A DNA stretch of 64,000 bases from Flavivirga spongiicola (GTDB lineage Bacteria > Bacteroidota > Bacteroidia > Flavobacteriales > Flavobacteriaceae), in assembly GCF_030540825.1 (NCBI RefSeq), contig NZ_JAUOEO010000001.1, positions 2,515,001-2,579,000 of the forward strand. Direction: 5' to 3'. Below, piece by piece: positions 45,811-55,950 of this stretch. Below the pieces are notes generated by a model. That model saw only the letters and a list, made by a program, of their open reading frames with translations, was not told the DNA's origin and did no database searches. Every line of letters starts with the position of its first letter. Positions within the stretch are counted from its first letter, which is position 1. A program made the translations under genes and the position numbers.

Positions 45811-47598
45811 TTATTTTGTAAAATTAATTAATTGTTGTCTGTATGCTGTTAGTAATTTAGATTTTGAGATATATCCGTAGTATTTACCATGTTTAATGAC
45901 TGGTAAATTCCATGCGCCACTACTTTTAAATTTATCCATAATATCATTCATTGAATTTTCTTCATAAACAATAATATCTGCATCGGCATGCATTAAATTA
46001 GAAGCGTCAACCTTATCATAAAGATGCGAGTTGAACATAATATGTCTGACATCGTCTAAACGTATAACACCTAAAAACTCGTGGTTATCATTGACTACAG
46101 GAAAATGATTTCGAGAAGACTTTGCAACTGCTTTTTTTAATATATCCCCAAGTTTCATTTCGGGTTTTAATATGATGAAATTAGTTTCTATGACTTTGTC
46201 AATATCCAAAACCATTAATACATTTTGATCTTTATCGTGAGTCATCAATTCACCACGTTGTGCCAACCTAAGTGTGTAAATGGAATGGGAAACGTAATAT
46301 TTAGTCATGGCAAATGAAATGGTTGACACGATCATTAAAGGGACAAATAATTCATAACCACCTGTAATTTCAGCAATGAGGAAAATCGCTGTAAGAGGCG
46401 CATGGAGTACCCCGGCCATTAAGCCTGTCATACCGATTAAAGTGAAATTAGATTCGGATACTTGAAAACCCAAACCAATATTATTGATGATTTTCGCAAA
46501 AGCATTACCTAGCGCACTACCCATAACTAGCGTTGGGATAAATACACCACCCACACCACCGGCACCAAAGGTAGTCGTCATAGCAATGGCTTTGAATATA
46601 GCTATGCCAAGTAACAGAGCGATAACTATCCAGATATTGGATAAATCTAAACTAAAAGGGGTTGTGCCTATGGCAGATAAGTGATCGCCTTTTAAAAGAT
46701 TATTCATAATACCGTAACCCTCACCGTAAAGAGGTGGAATAAAGTATAACATAGAACCGATAGCAATGCCTCCAATTAACAAGCGTTTGGCACGACTTTC
46801 AAATTGCTTAAAGAAATTAGTAATACCAAAAAATACTTTTGAAAAATATACAGATGCTATACCAGTTACGAGGCCTAAAACGATATAGAATAAGATATCA
46901 TTAACTTCAAATTTATCGGTTAATTCAAATCGTAATAAAACATCGGTTCCTAAAAACATATAAGATGTTACGACTGCAGAAACAGAAGCCAATAAAAGAG
47001 GTACTAAAGAAGCAAAAGCAATATCTAAGCTAAATATTTCGACAGCAAAAATAATAGCAGCTATGGGTGCTTTAAACATGGATGCCATAGCACCGGCAGC
47101 GGCGCAACCAATTAAGAGCATTCTCGTTTTGGTATTCATGTGGAATAAGCGTGCAGCATTAGACCCCAAAGCAGATCCTACACTTACGGCAGGACCTTGT
47201 AAACCTACCGAACCACCAAAACCAGTAGTTAAAGGTGCGGTAATTAATGCGGCATATATATTATACCTGGGAATGATACCGCTAAGTTTCGAAATAGCAT
47301 ATAGTGTTGAAGAAATACCATGTCCAATATGTTTTTTTAGCCAGATTTGCTTGATTGTATAAACAAGTAAAAGACCAATAATTGGGAAGATGAAGTAAAG
47401 TGAATTTTGGTAATTATTAAAGAAATCTAATTCAAAAAGTAATCGAATATAATGCGTTAAGTTTTTTAGGACTACGGTGCCCATTCCTGCTAAAAAACCA
47501 ACCAGAATACTAAGAATGTAAATAAATTGAAGCTCGGAAATATGCTTGTATTTCCAGATTAAAAATTTACGTAAAAGACTTTTAGCACTTAGAGGCAT
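45811..47598 (-). CDS. CLC-family chloride channel/transporter with C-terminal CBS pair
   Basis: This is a 595-residue inner-membrane CLC protein with a hydrophobic core of about 430 residues, followed by two CBS domains (from about residue 455: VIETNFIILKPEMKLGDILKK ..., YVDKV...DIIVYEENSMNDIMDKF). The family's selectivity segments appear as GHGISSTLYA (for GSGIP), GFGGSVGLQGPAVSVGSALGSN (for GxEGP) and GAGGVGGVFIPTLVMGSALG. The gating position, Glu148 in the E. coli exchanger, is Gln134 here (CAA codon, 47197-47199). The internal proton-glutamate region FKAPIAAIIFAVEIF keeps a Glu. The loss of the gating Glu could favour channel-like behaviour. It may instead be normal for this subgroup. 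Confidence 0.92.
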   Translation of the reverse strand: MPLSAKSLLRKFLIWKYKHISELQFIYILSILVGFLAGMGTVVLKNLTHYIRLLFELDFFNNYQNSLYFIFPIIGLLLVYTIKQIWLKKHIGHGISSTLYAISKLSGIIPRYNIYAALITAPLTTGFGGSVGLQGPAVSVGSALGSNAARLFHMNTKTRMLLIGCAAAGAMASMFKAPIAAIIFAVEIFSLDIAFASLVPLLLASVSAVVTSYMFLGTDVLLRFELTDKFEVNDILFYIVLGLVTGIASVYFSKVFFGITNFFKQFESRAKRLLIGGIAIGSMLYFIPPLYGEGYGIMNNLLKGDHLSAIGTTPFSLDLSNIWIVIALLLGIAIFKAIAMTTTFGAGGVGGVFIPTLVMGSALGNAFAKIINNIGLGFQVSESNFTLIGMTGLMAGVLHAPLTAIFLIAEITGGYELFVPLMIVSTISFAMTKYYVSHSIYTLRLAQRGELMTHDKDQNVLMVLDIDKVIETNFIILKPEMKLGDILKKAVAKSSRNHFPVVNDNHEFLGVIRLDDVRHIMFNSHLYDKVDASNLMHADADIIVYEENSMNDIMDKFKSSGAWNLPVIKHGKYYGYISKSKLLTAYRQQLINFTK

Positions 47599-47612
47599 AT
47601 TATAAAATTACT

Positions 47613-47640
47613 AAAAAAAATCCTGCAAGAAGCAGGATTT
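47613..47640 (-). terminator. Terminator of aspS
   Basis: A 9-bp stem (AAATCCTGC / GCAGGATTT) with a 5-base loop ends in a T-run on the minus strand. It lies 5 bp after the aspS stop and ahead of the chloride-channel gene. Confidence 0.75.
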
Positions 47641-47645
47641 AAATT

Positions 47646-49400
47646 TTATGATTTCAAATTAAGCTTTAAACTTAACTCTGTTAACTGTTCATCGTCAATT
47701 GGAGCAGGAGCATCTATCATGACATCACGTCCCGAATTATTTTTAGGGAATGCAATAAAGTCTCTAATAGTCTCTTGTCCACCTAAAATAGCTACCAATC
47801 TATCCAATCCAAAAGCTAAACCACCATGAGGCGGTGCGCCATATTGAAAAGCGTCCATTAAAAATCCAAATTGTGCTTTAGCTTCCTCTGGAGTAAACCC
47901 TAAATAATCAAACATTAAAGATTGCGTTTCTTTATCATGAATTCTAATGGAGCCTCCACCTATTTCGTTTCCGTTTAAAACTAAATCGTAAGCATTGGCT
48001 TTTACATCTCCAGGGTTCGTTTTTAATAATTCTAATTGTCCAGTTTTTGGTGATGTGAAGGGGTGATGCATCGCATGGTAACGCTCTGTATCTTCATCCC
48101 ATTCTAATAAAGGAAAATCCATGACCCAAAGAGGGGCAAATTCGTCTGGTTTACGTAAGCCTAATCGTTCTGCTAACTCCATACGTAAGGCGCTTAATTG
48201 TGCGCGTACTTTATCCTTATCACCTGATAGCACACAAATTAAGTCACCTGCTTTTGCATTAGTAACTTCTGCCCATTTAGCTAAGTCGTCTTGATCGTAG
48301 AACTTATCAACTGAAGATTTAAAAGTACCATCGTCATTACAACGACTATAAACCATTCCTAAAGCGCCAACTTGTGGTCGTTTTACCCAATCAATTAATT
48401 TATCTATTTCTTTTCTGGTATAACTATTTCCTCCAGGAACCGCAATACCAACAACTAATTCTGCATTATTAAAAACACCAAAATCTTTATGTTGAGCAAC
48501 AGCATTTAGTTCGCCAAAGGCCATCCCAAAACGAATATCTGGTTTATCGTTACCATACAAACGCATGGCATCGTCATAGAGCATTCTTGGGAATTTTTCT
48601 ATGTCAACACCATTCACTTCTTTTAATAAATGACGTGTTAACCCTTCAAAAGCATTTAAAATATCTTCTTGCTCTATAAACGCCATTTCACAATCTATTT
48701 GTGTGAATTCCGGTTGTCTATCTGCTCGTAAATCTTCGTCTCTAAAGCATTTTACAATCTGAAAATATTTATCCATACCACCAACCATAAGCAATTGCTT
48801 AAAAGTTTGTGGTGATTGAGGTAATGCGTAAAACTGACCTTCATTCATACGTGAAGGCACTACGAAATCTCGAGCCCCTTCAGGTGTTGATTTAATTAAA
48901 TAAGGAGTTTCAACCTCAATAAAGCCTTCTTTAGATAAATAATTTCTAACTTCTTGAGTTACTTTGTGTCTAAAGATTAAACTATTTTTTACTGGATTTC
49001 TACGAATATCCAGATAGCGGTATTTCATACGTATATCTTCGCCACCATCTGTTTTATCTTCTATTGTAAACGGAGGAAGTAAAGCTTCGTTTAATATATT
49101 TAGTTCTGAAACTAATATTTCAATATTTCCAGTTGGTATATTAGGGTTTTTTGAAGCACGCTCAATAACAGTACCTTTAACTTGAATGACAAACTCGCGA
49201 CCTAGATTTTGAGCTTGTTGCATCATGGTTTTCGAAGTGCGTTCTTCATCAAAAACCAATTGTGTAATACCATAGCGATCTCTCAAATCTATCCAAACAA
49301 TAAATCCTTTATCACGAGATTTTTGAACCCAACCAGCAAGGGTTACTTCTTCATTTATATTTGTAGCTCTTAATTCACCACAATTATGACTTCTATACAT
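47646..49400 (-). CDS. aspS: Aspartate-tRNA ligase
   Basis: This is a class IIb aminoacyl-tRNA synthetase of 584 residues from the ATG at 49400 ([14 protein letters not shown]). An ATG at 49421 would add seven residues and is less typical. The N-terminal OB-fold anticodon-binding domain contains [29 protein letters not shown]. The catalytic domain shows motif 1 around [25 protein letters not shown], motif 2 [19 protein letters not shown], the bacterial GAD insertion (about 290-420), and motif 3 [16 protein letters not shown]. It charges tRNA-Asp. It is monocistronic with its own terminator. Confidence 0.97.
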   Translation of the reverse strand: MYRSHNCGELRATNINEEVTLAGWVQKSRDKGFIVWIDLRDRYGITQLVFDEERTSKTMMQQAQNLGREFVIQVKGTVIERASKNPNIPTGNIEILVSELNILNEALLPPFTIEDKTDGGEDIRMKYRYLDIRRNPVKNSLIFRHKVTQEVRNYLSKEGFIEVETPYLIKSTPEGARDFVVPSRMNEGQFYALPQSPQTFKQLLMVGGMDKYFQIVKCFRDEDLRADRQPEFTQIDCEMAFIEQEDILNAFEGLTRHLLKEVNGVDIEKFPRMLYDDAMRLYGNDKPDIRFGMAFGELNAVAQHKDFGVFNNAELVVGIAVPGGNSYTRKEIDKLIDWVKRPQVGALGMVYSRCNDDGTFKSSVDKFYDQDDLAKWAEVTNAKAGDLICVLSGDKDKVRAQLSALRMELAERLGLRKPDEFAPLWVMDFPLLEWDEDTERYHAMHHPFTSPKTGQLELLKTNPGDVKANAYDLVLNGNEIGGGSIRIHDKETQSLMFDYLGFTPEEAKAQFGFLMDAFQYGAPPHGGLAFGLDRLVAILGGQETIRDFIAFPKNNSGRDVMIDAPAPIDDEQLTELSLKLNLKS

Positions 49401-49550
49401 TGTTGTAAAATTGAAGTGCATTTCTATTATTCTATAGTCTTTATTGAGTTAACCGAATAGTAGTTTAATGCATTAAACAGATTGCAAATTTATGAAGATA
49501 TTACTTTGTAGTATAACCTTTTTTGTAAAGATTTAAATAAAGATTGTTTT

Positions 49551-49738
49551 ATTAGTCCACGCCTATTGCGTGGCAGGAAAACTCAATTTTGAAAAGTTGC
49601 GAAGCAATGTCTTCGAAATTGATAGTTGAACTAATCCCGCTTTTCTAGCCGGATCATACGGACTAATACCTCAAAAGCTTGTTTCGGGACTTTAAAAATT
49701 ATTTTTTCATTATAATGCCTCACGAGCTTGCTTCGAGG
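49551..49738. repeat. Composite palindromic intergenic element upstream of the TonB receptor
   Basis: ATTAGTCC (49551-49558) and GGACTAAT (49660-49667) form inverted ends. Inside lies the hairpin CCACGC/GCGTGG (49557-49573). A further CTCACGAGCTTGCTTCGAGG palindrome lies near 49718-49738. No ORF is present. It occupies most of the 464-bp gap between aspS and the receptor. Confidence 0.45.
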
Positions 49739-49805
49739 TAGTTTGCTATATTCTTAAAATTCACTAGGGTTTTTTATTAAATCATGAATTTACTTGCTTT
49801 ATTTG

Positions 49806-49864
49806 TATGAATATTCATATTTTTTTTAGATATTTAAAGATAACTAATTCAAATAAAATACATT
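49806..49864 (+). promoter_or_regulatory. Upstream region of the first TonB receptor, duplicated at 52861
   Basis: TATGAATATTCATA (49806-49819, a perfect 14-bp palindrome), then a T-run and TTAGATATTTAA, recur at 52861-52920 with a few changes. The distance to the ATG is 59 and 60 bp respectively. The palindrome is TATGAATATCCATA in the second copy. It is probably a shared regulatory site. Confidence 0.45.
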
Positions 49865-52732
49865 ATGAGCAAATTTTTACAATTTAAAACGCTTCTAACT
49901 TTGTTATTTTTTATGCCTGTAATAGCTTTTTCGCAGCAGGTTTCAGGTACGGTAACAGATGAAGCAACAAATTTGCCTTTAGCAGGGGCAAATATTATTA
50001 TTAAAGGGACCACTACTGGAACCATTTCAGATTTTGATGGAAACTTTACTTTAAACGCAGATGGTTTCCCAATAACTTTGGTGGTGTCCTCAGTAGGATA
50101 CGATACCCAAGAGGTGAGTGTATCTTCTTCTCAAAAGGTTACTATAGCTTTAAAGGAAGGTGTTGCTTTAGATGAAGTCATCTTAATCGGGTCAAGAAAT
50201 CCAAGTAGAACAGCCGTAGACACTCCTGTTCCAGTTGATGTTATTGATATTTCCGAATTAACATCGCAAGGTCCACAAGTTAATTTAAATCAAATTTTAA
50301 ATTTTGTAGCGCCTTCATTTACATCTAATACTCAAACAATTTCTGATGGAACCGATCATATTGACCCTGCTTCTCTAAGGGGATTAGGTCCTGATCAAGT
50401 GCTTGTTTTAATTAATGGGAAACGAAGACATAATTCTTCTTTGGTTAATGTTAATGGAACCTTTGGACGTGGTAGCGTGGGGACAGATTTAAATGCTATT
50501 CCATCCGGAGCCATTCAACGATTAGAGGTTTTACGTGATGGTGCAGCGGCCCAATATGGATCAGATGCCATTGCTGGGGTTATCAATATTGTGTTAAATA
50601 GTAATGTAAATGAACTAACTTTAAATGTCACTACAGGAGCTAATTTTGCTAAAAACGCTAATAATCAAACTGGAGGCGTTGATGGAGGAACAGTTAATGT
50701 AAGTGCAAATTATGGAGTGTCTTTAGGAGACAAAGGAGGATTCATCAATTTCACTGGTGATTTTGATTATAGAGAAGACTATAGTAGAATGAAAGAATGG
50801 GAAGGCAATATTTTTAATCTTTATAATACTGTAGAAAGATTTGCCAATAACGATGGTTATAATTTATCTGATTTACTAGACGATGATGTAGCCGATGTTA
50901 TACAATATGCTAATGCAGCAGGTATTAGTTTAGGAGGTGCAAGCACTAAAGCAGATTTACAACCTATTTTAGAAGTTGATAATACGGATGCCGAATTAGC
51001 TGCCAGAGGTTTGGTTAGAAGTGATTTTAACATGCGTGTTGGCCAATCTGAGGTAAGAGGTGGAAGGTTCTTTGCAAATTTATCTTTGCCCCTAGACGAT
51101 AATGGTACAGAATTATACTCCTTTGCAGGAGCAAGTTCCAGAAAAGGAAATTCTGCCGGCTTTTACAGATTGCCAAATCAAAGTAGAACGTTTACTCCGG
51201 CATATATCAATGGTTTTTTACCAGAGATTAACTCAACGATTACAGATAAATCTTTAGCAGTTGGAATTAAAGGTAAAATAAATGACTGGAATGTAGATTT
51301 AAGTAATACTTGGGGTAAAAATGCATTTTTGTATACTATAGGAAACACCTTTAATGCATCACTTCAAAATGCGTCTCCAACAACCTTTGATGCTGGAGGG
51401 TTTAACTTTATGCAGAATACCGTTAATTTAGATGTGAATCAATTTTTTGATGATATTTTAAGTGGTTTAAACATAGCGTTCGGAGCTGAGTATAGGCTTG
51501 AGAATTATGAAATTATTGCAGGAGAAGAGGCTTCTTATGGGCAATATACAGCTGCAGGCGAGTTAATAACGTTGCCAACTCAGAATCCTTCAGAAAATTT
51601 CTTTGGAAGTGGCAGACCGGGAGGTTCTCAGGTATTCCCAGGGTTCAGTCCTGCTAATGAGCTATCTAGAGACAGAAATAGTATCGCAGGATATTTTGAT
51701 TTGGAAGCAGATTTTTCAGAGGCATTTTTAGTAAGTTTTGCAACACGTTTTGAAGATTATTCAGATTTCGGTTCAACCATTAACTTTAAGCTGGCAACCA
51801 GATTAAAAGCTAGTGAAAATGTTAATATAAGAGCCGCTTTAAATACAGGCTTTAGAGCGCCTTCATTACACCAGTTAAATTTTAATTCAACGTCTACAAT
51901 ATTTCAAGATGGCATTCCTGTTGAAGTAGGAACATTTTCAAATGATAGTCGTGCGGCAAACCTTTTAGGTATCCCGCAATTAAAAGAAGAAACGTCTCAA
52001 AGTATCAGCATAGGTTTTACAGCAAAACTACCTGATGCAAATTTAACCTTTACTGTTGATGGCTATTTTGTGGGAATTGATGATAGAGTGGTTTATACTG
52101 GGCAATTTAGAGGACCTGGAACAGGAACTGAATTAGATAATTTGCTTTCTCAAGCCAATGCTTCGGCAGCCTCATTTTTTGCAAATGCTATAGATACAGA
52201 ATCAAAAGGTTTAGATATTGTTATTACACACAAAGCCAACATAGGGGCCAATGCAAATTTAAAGTCCGATTTGTCGGGAACATTCTCTAAAACAAAAAAA
52301 GTAGGCGCTATTAAAGCATCTCAGGTTTTAGAAGATGCTGGCTTAGTAGGCACTTATTTTCCTGAAGATAGTAGAATTTATCTAGAAGAAGCTGTGCCTA
52401 GAACGAAATTAAATTTAACTAATAACTTAACAACAGGCAAGTTTAATGTATTCTTGAGAAATGTTTGGTTTGGTGAAGTTTCAGAAGCTACAACAAATGT
52501 AGCTAACCAACAAGTGTATGGTTCTAAATTAGTAACCGATTTATCTTTCGGTTATAAAGCTTCAGAAAGCTTAACATTAACGGTAGGAGCAAATAACTTG
52601 TTAGATGTATACCCAGATAGAACCATTGAAGCAAACCGAAGTAGTGGTCGTTTCGATTGGTCTAGACGTTCTCAACAATTTGGTGTCGCTGGACGCTTTC
52701 TTTTTGCCAGACTTAGCTTTAAGTTAAAGTAA
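49865..52732 (+). CDS. TonB-dependent receptor
   Basis: This is a 955-residue outer-membrane receptor. The signal peptide ends AFSQ near residue 23. A CarboxypepD_reg-like domain spans about 25-105 (VSGTVTDEATNLPLAGANIIIKG ... SSVGYDTQEV). The plug (about 115-235) has DTPVPVDVIDISEL, SLRGLGPDQVLVLINGKRRHNSSLV and RLEVLRDGAAAQYGSDAIAGVINIVL, a wording common in receptors without a SusD partner. The barrel ends FLFARLSFKLK. Its N-terminus closely matches that of the next gene (MSK-LQFK-LLTLL, then a shared domain). It has no accessory gene of its own. The substrate is unknown. Confidence 0.94.
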   Translation: MSKFLQFKTLLTLLFFMPVIAFSQQVSGTVTDEATNLPLAGANIIIKGTTTGTISDFDGNFTLNADGFPITLVVSSVGYDTQEVSVSSSQKVTIALKEGVALDEVILIGSRNPSRTAVDTPVPVDVIDISELTSQGPQVNLNQILNFVAPSFTSNTQTISDGTDHIDPASLRGLGPDQVLVLINGKRRHNSSLVNVNGTFGRGSVGTDLNAIPSGAIQRLEVLRDGAAAQYGSDAIAGVINIVLNSNVNELTLNVTTGANFAKNANNQTGGVDGGTVNVSANYGVSLGDKGGFINFTGDFDYREDYSRMKEWEGNIFNLYNTVERFANNDGYNLSDLLDDDVADVIQYANAAGISLGGASTKADLQPILEVDNTDAELAARGLVRSDFNMRVGQSEVRGGRFFANLSLPLDDNGTELYSFAGASSRKGNSAGFYRLPNQSRTFTPAYINGFLPEINSTITDKSLAVGIKGKINDWNVDLSNTWGKNAFLYTIGNTFNASLQNASPTTFDAGGFNFMQNTVNLDVNQFFDDILSGLNIAFGAEYRLENYEIIAGEEASYGQYTAAGELITLPTQNPSENFFGSGRPGGSQVFPGFSPANELSRDRNSIAGYFDLEADFSEAFLVSFATRFEDYSDFGSTINFKLATRLKASENVNIRAALNTGFRAPSLHQLNFNSTSTIFQDGIPVEVGTFSNDSRAANLLGIPQLKEETSQSISIGFTAKLPDANLTFTVDGYFVGIDDRVVYTGQFRGPGTGTELDNLLSQANASAASFFANAIDTESKGLDIVITHKANIGANANLKSDLSGTFSKTKKVGAIKASQVLEDAGLVGTYFPEDSRIYLEEAVPRTKLNLTNNLTTGKFNVFLRNVWFGEVSEATTNVANQQVYGSKLVTDLSFGYKASESLTLTVGANNLLDVYPDRTIEANRSSGRFDWSRRSQQFGVAGRFLFARLSFKLK

Positions 52733-52756
52733 GAAAATAAAGACTTTATTTTGAGG

Positions 52757-52783
52757 GTCCCATGAATATTCATGGGGCTTTTC
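52757..52783 (+). terminator. Hairpin after the first TonB receptor
   Basis: CCCATGAAT/ATTCATGGG (52759-52776) is a 9-bp perfect stem with no loop spacer, followed by GCTTTT. It is likely a terminator, though its T-run is short. Its ATGAATATTCAT core is the same palindrome as at 49807-49818. Confidence 0.5.
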
Positions 52784-52920
52784 GTGTTTATTCTGTTTTG
52801 ATATATTCTTAAAAATACTGGTCTAATTTTGTTAAATTCTTAATTTATGTAATTAGTTTTTATGAATATCCATATTTTTTTTAGATATTTAATGCTGACT
52901 AATTTCAAATAAATTACATT

Positions 52921-55900
52921 ATGAGCAAAGTTTTACAATTTAAATTGCTTCTAACGTTGTTATCTTTTATTCCAGTAATTGCTTTTTCACAGCAGATTTC
53001 GGGAACGATAACAGATGGAGCTACAAGTTTGCCCTTGCCAGGTGCAAATGTTATTATTAAAGGAACACAAATTGGAACAACATCCGATTTTGATGGACGT
53101 TTTAGTTTAAATGTTAGCAGCTTTCCTGTGACATTAGAAATTTCTTCTTTAGGGTTTGAATCCATTGAAGTCGTAGTAAATGAGGTTAGAACAGTAAATG
53201 TCACTTTACAAGAGTCAGCTGAGTCTTTAGAAGAAGTGGTGATTACAGGTTTAGCATCCTCAATTAAGCGGAGTAATGCTGCGAATGCTGTAGCATCTGT
53301 TTCTGCTGATGATTTGGCAGGAAGAACACCACCACAAACCTTAGATGGGGCCTTGGCAGGGAAGTTTTCCGGAGCTCAAATTACGGCTGCTTCTGGTGCC
53401 CCTGGAGGAGGCATATCTGTAAAGCTTAGAGGGGTGACTTCTATTAATGCTAATGGACAACCGCTTTACATTATAGATGGCGTCTATGTAAATAACAATA
53501 GTATTTTTGCTGGCGGATTAAATGAAGTTTCTGATGCAGCAGGAGGTGGTGCAACCTCTGTTGATTCTCAGGATAATGCATCTAATAGAATTGCAGACAT
53601 TAACCCTGATGATATTGCGAATATTGAGATATTAAAAGGAGCTTCTGCTTCTGCTATTTATGGAGCTCGTGCCGCAGCTGGTGTTGTAATTATTACAACT
53701 AAAAGAGGTAAACAAGGAAAGACAAAAATTAAATTTTCACAAGCCTTAGGTTGGAATGAAGCTATTAATCTGCTAGGTACAAGAAAATGGACAGCTGATT
53801 TAGCTGAAAATGGTAATACCGCAAATGGTGCTGGAAGAGGAGGACGTGTTGGTGCTGGTGCTTTATTTACAGCAGCACAAAATGCAGGTAAATTGGTTGA
53901 TTGGGAAGATGAAATTTATGGAGAGAAAGGTTTCATTACAAATACCAATATTAGTGTTTCTGGAGGAAATGAAAAAACGACATTCTTTGGTAGTTTTACT
54001 AATAATGAAGAAGATGGTATTGTTAAAAGAACAGGCGCTGAAAAAAAGTCATTTAGAGTAAATGTTGATCACAAAATAACGAGTAATATTAAATTGGCTT
54101 TAACAGGTAATTATATAAATTCTAGTGCAGACAGAGGCTTTTTTAATAATGAAAATAGTGGAACTACAATTGGAGTGACACAATTATTTTCCAGACCTTG
54201 GGATGATTTTTTCCCAGTTAATGGTATTTATCCTGATAATCTAACAGGAAGTTCAAACCCAATACACACACGTGATGTGATTACTAATAATGAATCAGTA
54301 GACAGGATTATTGCAGGAGCTGGTTTAGATATTAATTTATTTAGTACAGATAAACAAAACCTAAAATTGTTTTTAAAAGCAGGGTTTGATAACTATACAC
54401 TAAAAACAACAGTGTTTTTTCCTAGAGAATTACAGTTTATGAATCCAGTAACTGGTTCATTGGGATTGGATGGATTGACATCAGATGGAACAACTCAAAA
54501 TACCGATGCTAATTATTCGGCTTTTTTAGTTCATAATTATACTACGGATAACAATATTAATTTTAAAACCCAGGCGGGGGTAACTAATAACCAATTTGAT
54601 CAAAATACGGTTAGAGTGACTTCAAATGGGCTAATAGCTTCAGAATCAAATGTAGATCAATCCACAAATGTAGGCGTGACTCAAACTAGACTGATACAGG
54701 AGGACTTTGGGTTTTTTGTTCAGGAGGAAGTAAATTATCAAGATAAAATTATAGGAACTTTAGGTATAAGAGGTGATAAATCATCAAACAATGGTGATGC
54801 TAATGAGTACTTCTATTATCCTAAGGCGTCAGTGGCTGCTAATTTACATAATTTGTTTAGCATGCCGGAAACCATGCAACTAAAGCTTAGAACCGCATAT
54901 GGTGAAGCTGGAAATTTCGCGCCTAATGGAGCCTTATTTTCACGGTATTTGAATACATTAATTAATGACCCTTCGGGAAATCCAAATGTAGGAATCATAA
55001 CATCTAACACATTAGGCGACCCAACCATTCAACCAGAACGCCAAAAAGAATTAGAACTAGGGTTTGATTTAGGTTTATTTAATAAGCGCGTGTCTTTAGA
55101 ATTTACTTATTATAAAAAAGATGTAGAAGATTTAATTCTTTCTGCTGATAATCAAGGATCTTCTGGTTTTTCATTTCGTTGGGCCAATGCTGGTGAATTA
55201 GAAAATAAAGGTGTTGAAATAGCATTAAATGGAAGAGTATTTGATGATGAAGACTTTTCTTGGGATACGGGAATTATTTACTTTAAAAACAAATCTGAAA
55301 TTACCAGATTAGATGTAAACCCGTTTAATACACAAGGGTTTAGAACGAGTTTAGGAACCTTTAGAATTGTAGAAGGAGAAAGTGCAACAGCAATATTTGG
55401 TAATGATGCTAATGGTAATCCTGTTGTGATGGGTGACTCAGAGCCAGATTTCCAAATGTCTTTTAATAATAATCTTAAATATAAAGATTTTACTTTATCA
55501 TTTTTGTGGCATTGGAAAAAAGGCGGCGAGAATGTAAATTTAACACGTCTACTTACAGATGATTCAGCAACAAGTCATGATTATGACGACCTTACCTTAG
55601 ATCCAGCTGGTGCAACCATAAATGGATTATATAGACTTGGTACTTTAGGGAATGGTACAAATGCGTACATCGAAGATGCTGGCTATTTAAAATTAAGAGA
55701 GGTTGGGTTGTATTACAACATTCCTAGCAATAATTTAAAGAAATGGTTTAACGGCAATGTTTCAGATATAAAAGTAGGATTATCAGGTAGAAACTTAATT
55801 AATATTTTTGATTATGATAGTTATGACCCTGAGGTGTCGAATTTTGGTTCAGCAGCGGCTGGAATTGGTATAGAGGTGGCTCCGTTTCCATCATCAAAAA

Positions 55901-55932
55901 GATTTATGTTTCACTTATCAGTTGGACTTTAA
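52921..55932 (+). CDS. SusC/RagA-family TonB-linked outer-membrane protein
   Basis: This is a 1003-residue receptor. The signal peptide ends AFSQ. The CarboxypepD_reg-like domain is at about 25-105. The plug shows the SusC signature LRGVTSINANGQPLYIIDGVYV and IEILKGASASAIYGARAAAGVVIITTKRGK. The barrel continues to the C-terminal FMFHLSVGL. It is followed 18 bp later by a SusD-family lipoprotein gene, the standard SusCD pair in which SusD caps the SusC barrel to import glycans or peptides. No glycoside hydrolase or peptidase gene accompanies the pair, so the substrate cannot be inferred. Confidence 0.95.
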   Translation: MSKVLQFKLLLTLLSFIPVIAFSQQISGTITDGATSLPLPGANVIIKGTQIGTTSDFDGRFSLNVSSFPVTLEISSLGFESIEVVVNEVRTVNVTLQESAESLEEVVITGLASSIKRSNAANAVASVSADDLAGRTPPQTLDGALAGKFSGAQITAASGAPGGGISVKLRGVTSINANGQPLYIIDGVYVNNNSIFAGGLNEVSDAAGGGATSVDSQDNASNRIADINPDDIANIEILKGASASAIYGARAAAGVVIITTKRGKQGKTKIKFSQALGWNEAINLLGTRKWTADLAENGNTANGAGRGGRVGAGALFTAAQNAGKLVDWEDEIYGEKGFITNTNISVSGGNEKTTFFGSFTNNEEDGIVKRTGAEKKSFRVNVDHKITSNIKLALTGNYINSSADRGFFNNENSGTTIGVTQLFSRPWDDFFPVNGIYPDNLTGSSNPIHTRDVITNNESVDRIIAGAGLDINLFSTDKQNLKLFLKAGFDNYTLKTTVFFPRELQFMNPVTGSLGLDGLTSDGTTQNTDANYSAFLVHNYTTDNNINFKTQAGVTNNQFDQNTVRVTSNGLIASESNVDQSTNVGVTQTRLIQEDFGFFVQEEVNYQDKIIGTLGIRGDKSSNNGDANEYFYYPKASVAANLHNLFSMPETMQLKLRTAYGEAGNFAPNGALFSRYLNTLINDPSGNPNVGIITSNTLGDPTIQPERQKELELGFDLGLFNKRVSLEFTYYKKDVEDLILSADNQGSSGFSFRWANAGELENKGVEIALNGRVFDDEDFSWDTGIIYFKNKSEITRLDVNPFNTQGFRTSLGTFRIVEGESATAIFGNDANGNPVVMGDSEPDFQMSFNNNLKYKDFTLSFLWHWKKGGENVNLTRLLTDDSATSHDYDDLTLDPAGATINGLYRLGTLGNGTNAYIEDAGYLKLREVGLYYNIPSNNLKKWFNGNVSDIKVGLSGRNLINIFDYDSYDPEVSNFGSAAAGIGIEVAPFPSSKRFMFHLSVGL

Positions 55933-55950
55933 TACTTAAAAAATAATAAT

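Noticed and set aside
49401-49421. Upstream ATG for aspS
   Set aside because: The seven added residues are atypical. [10 protein letters not shown] is the usual start of the family.
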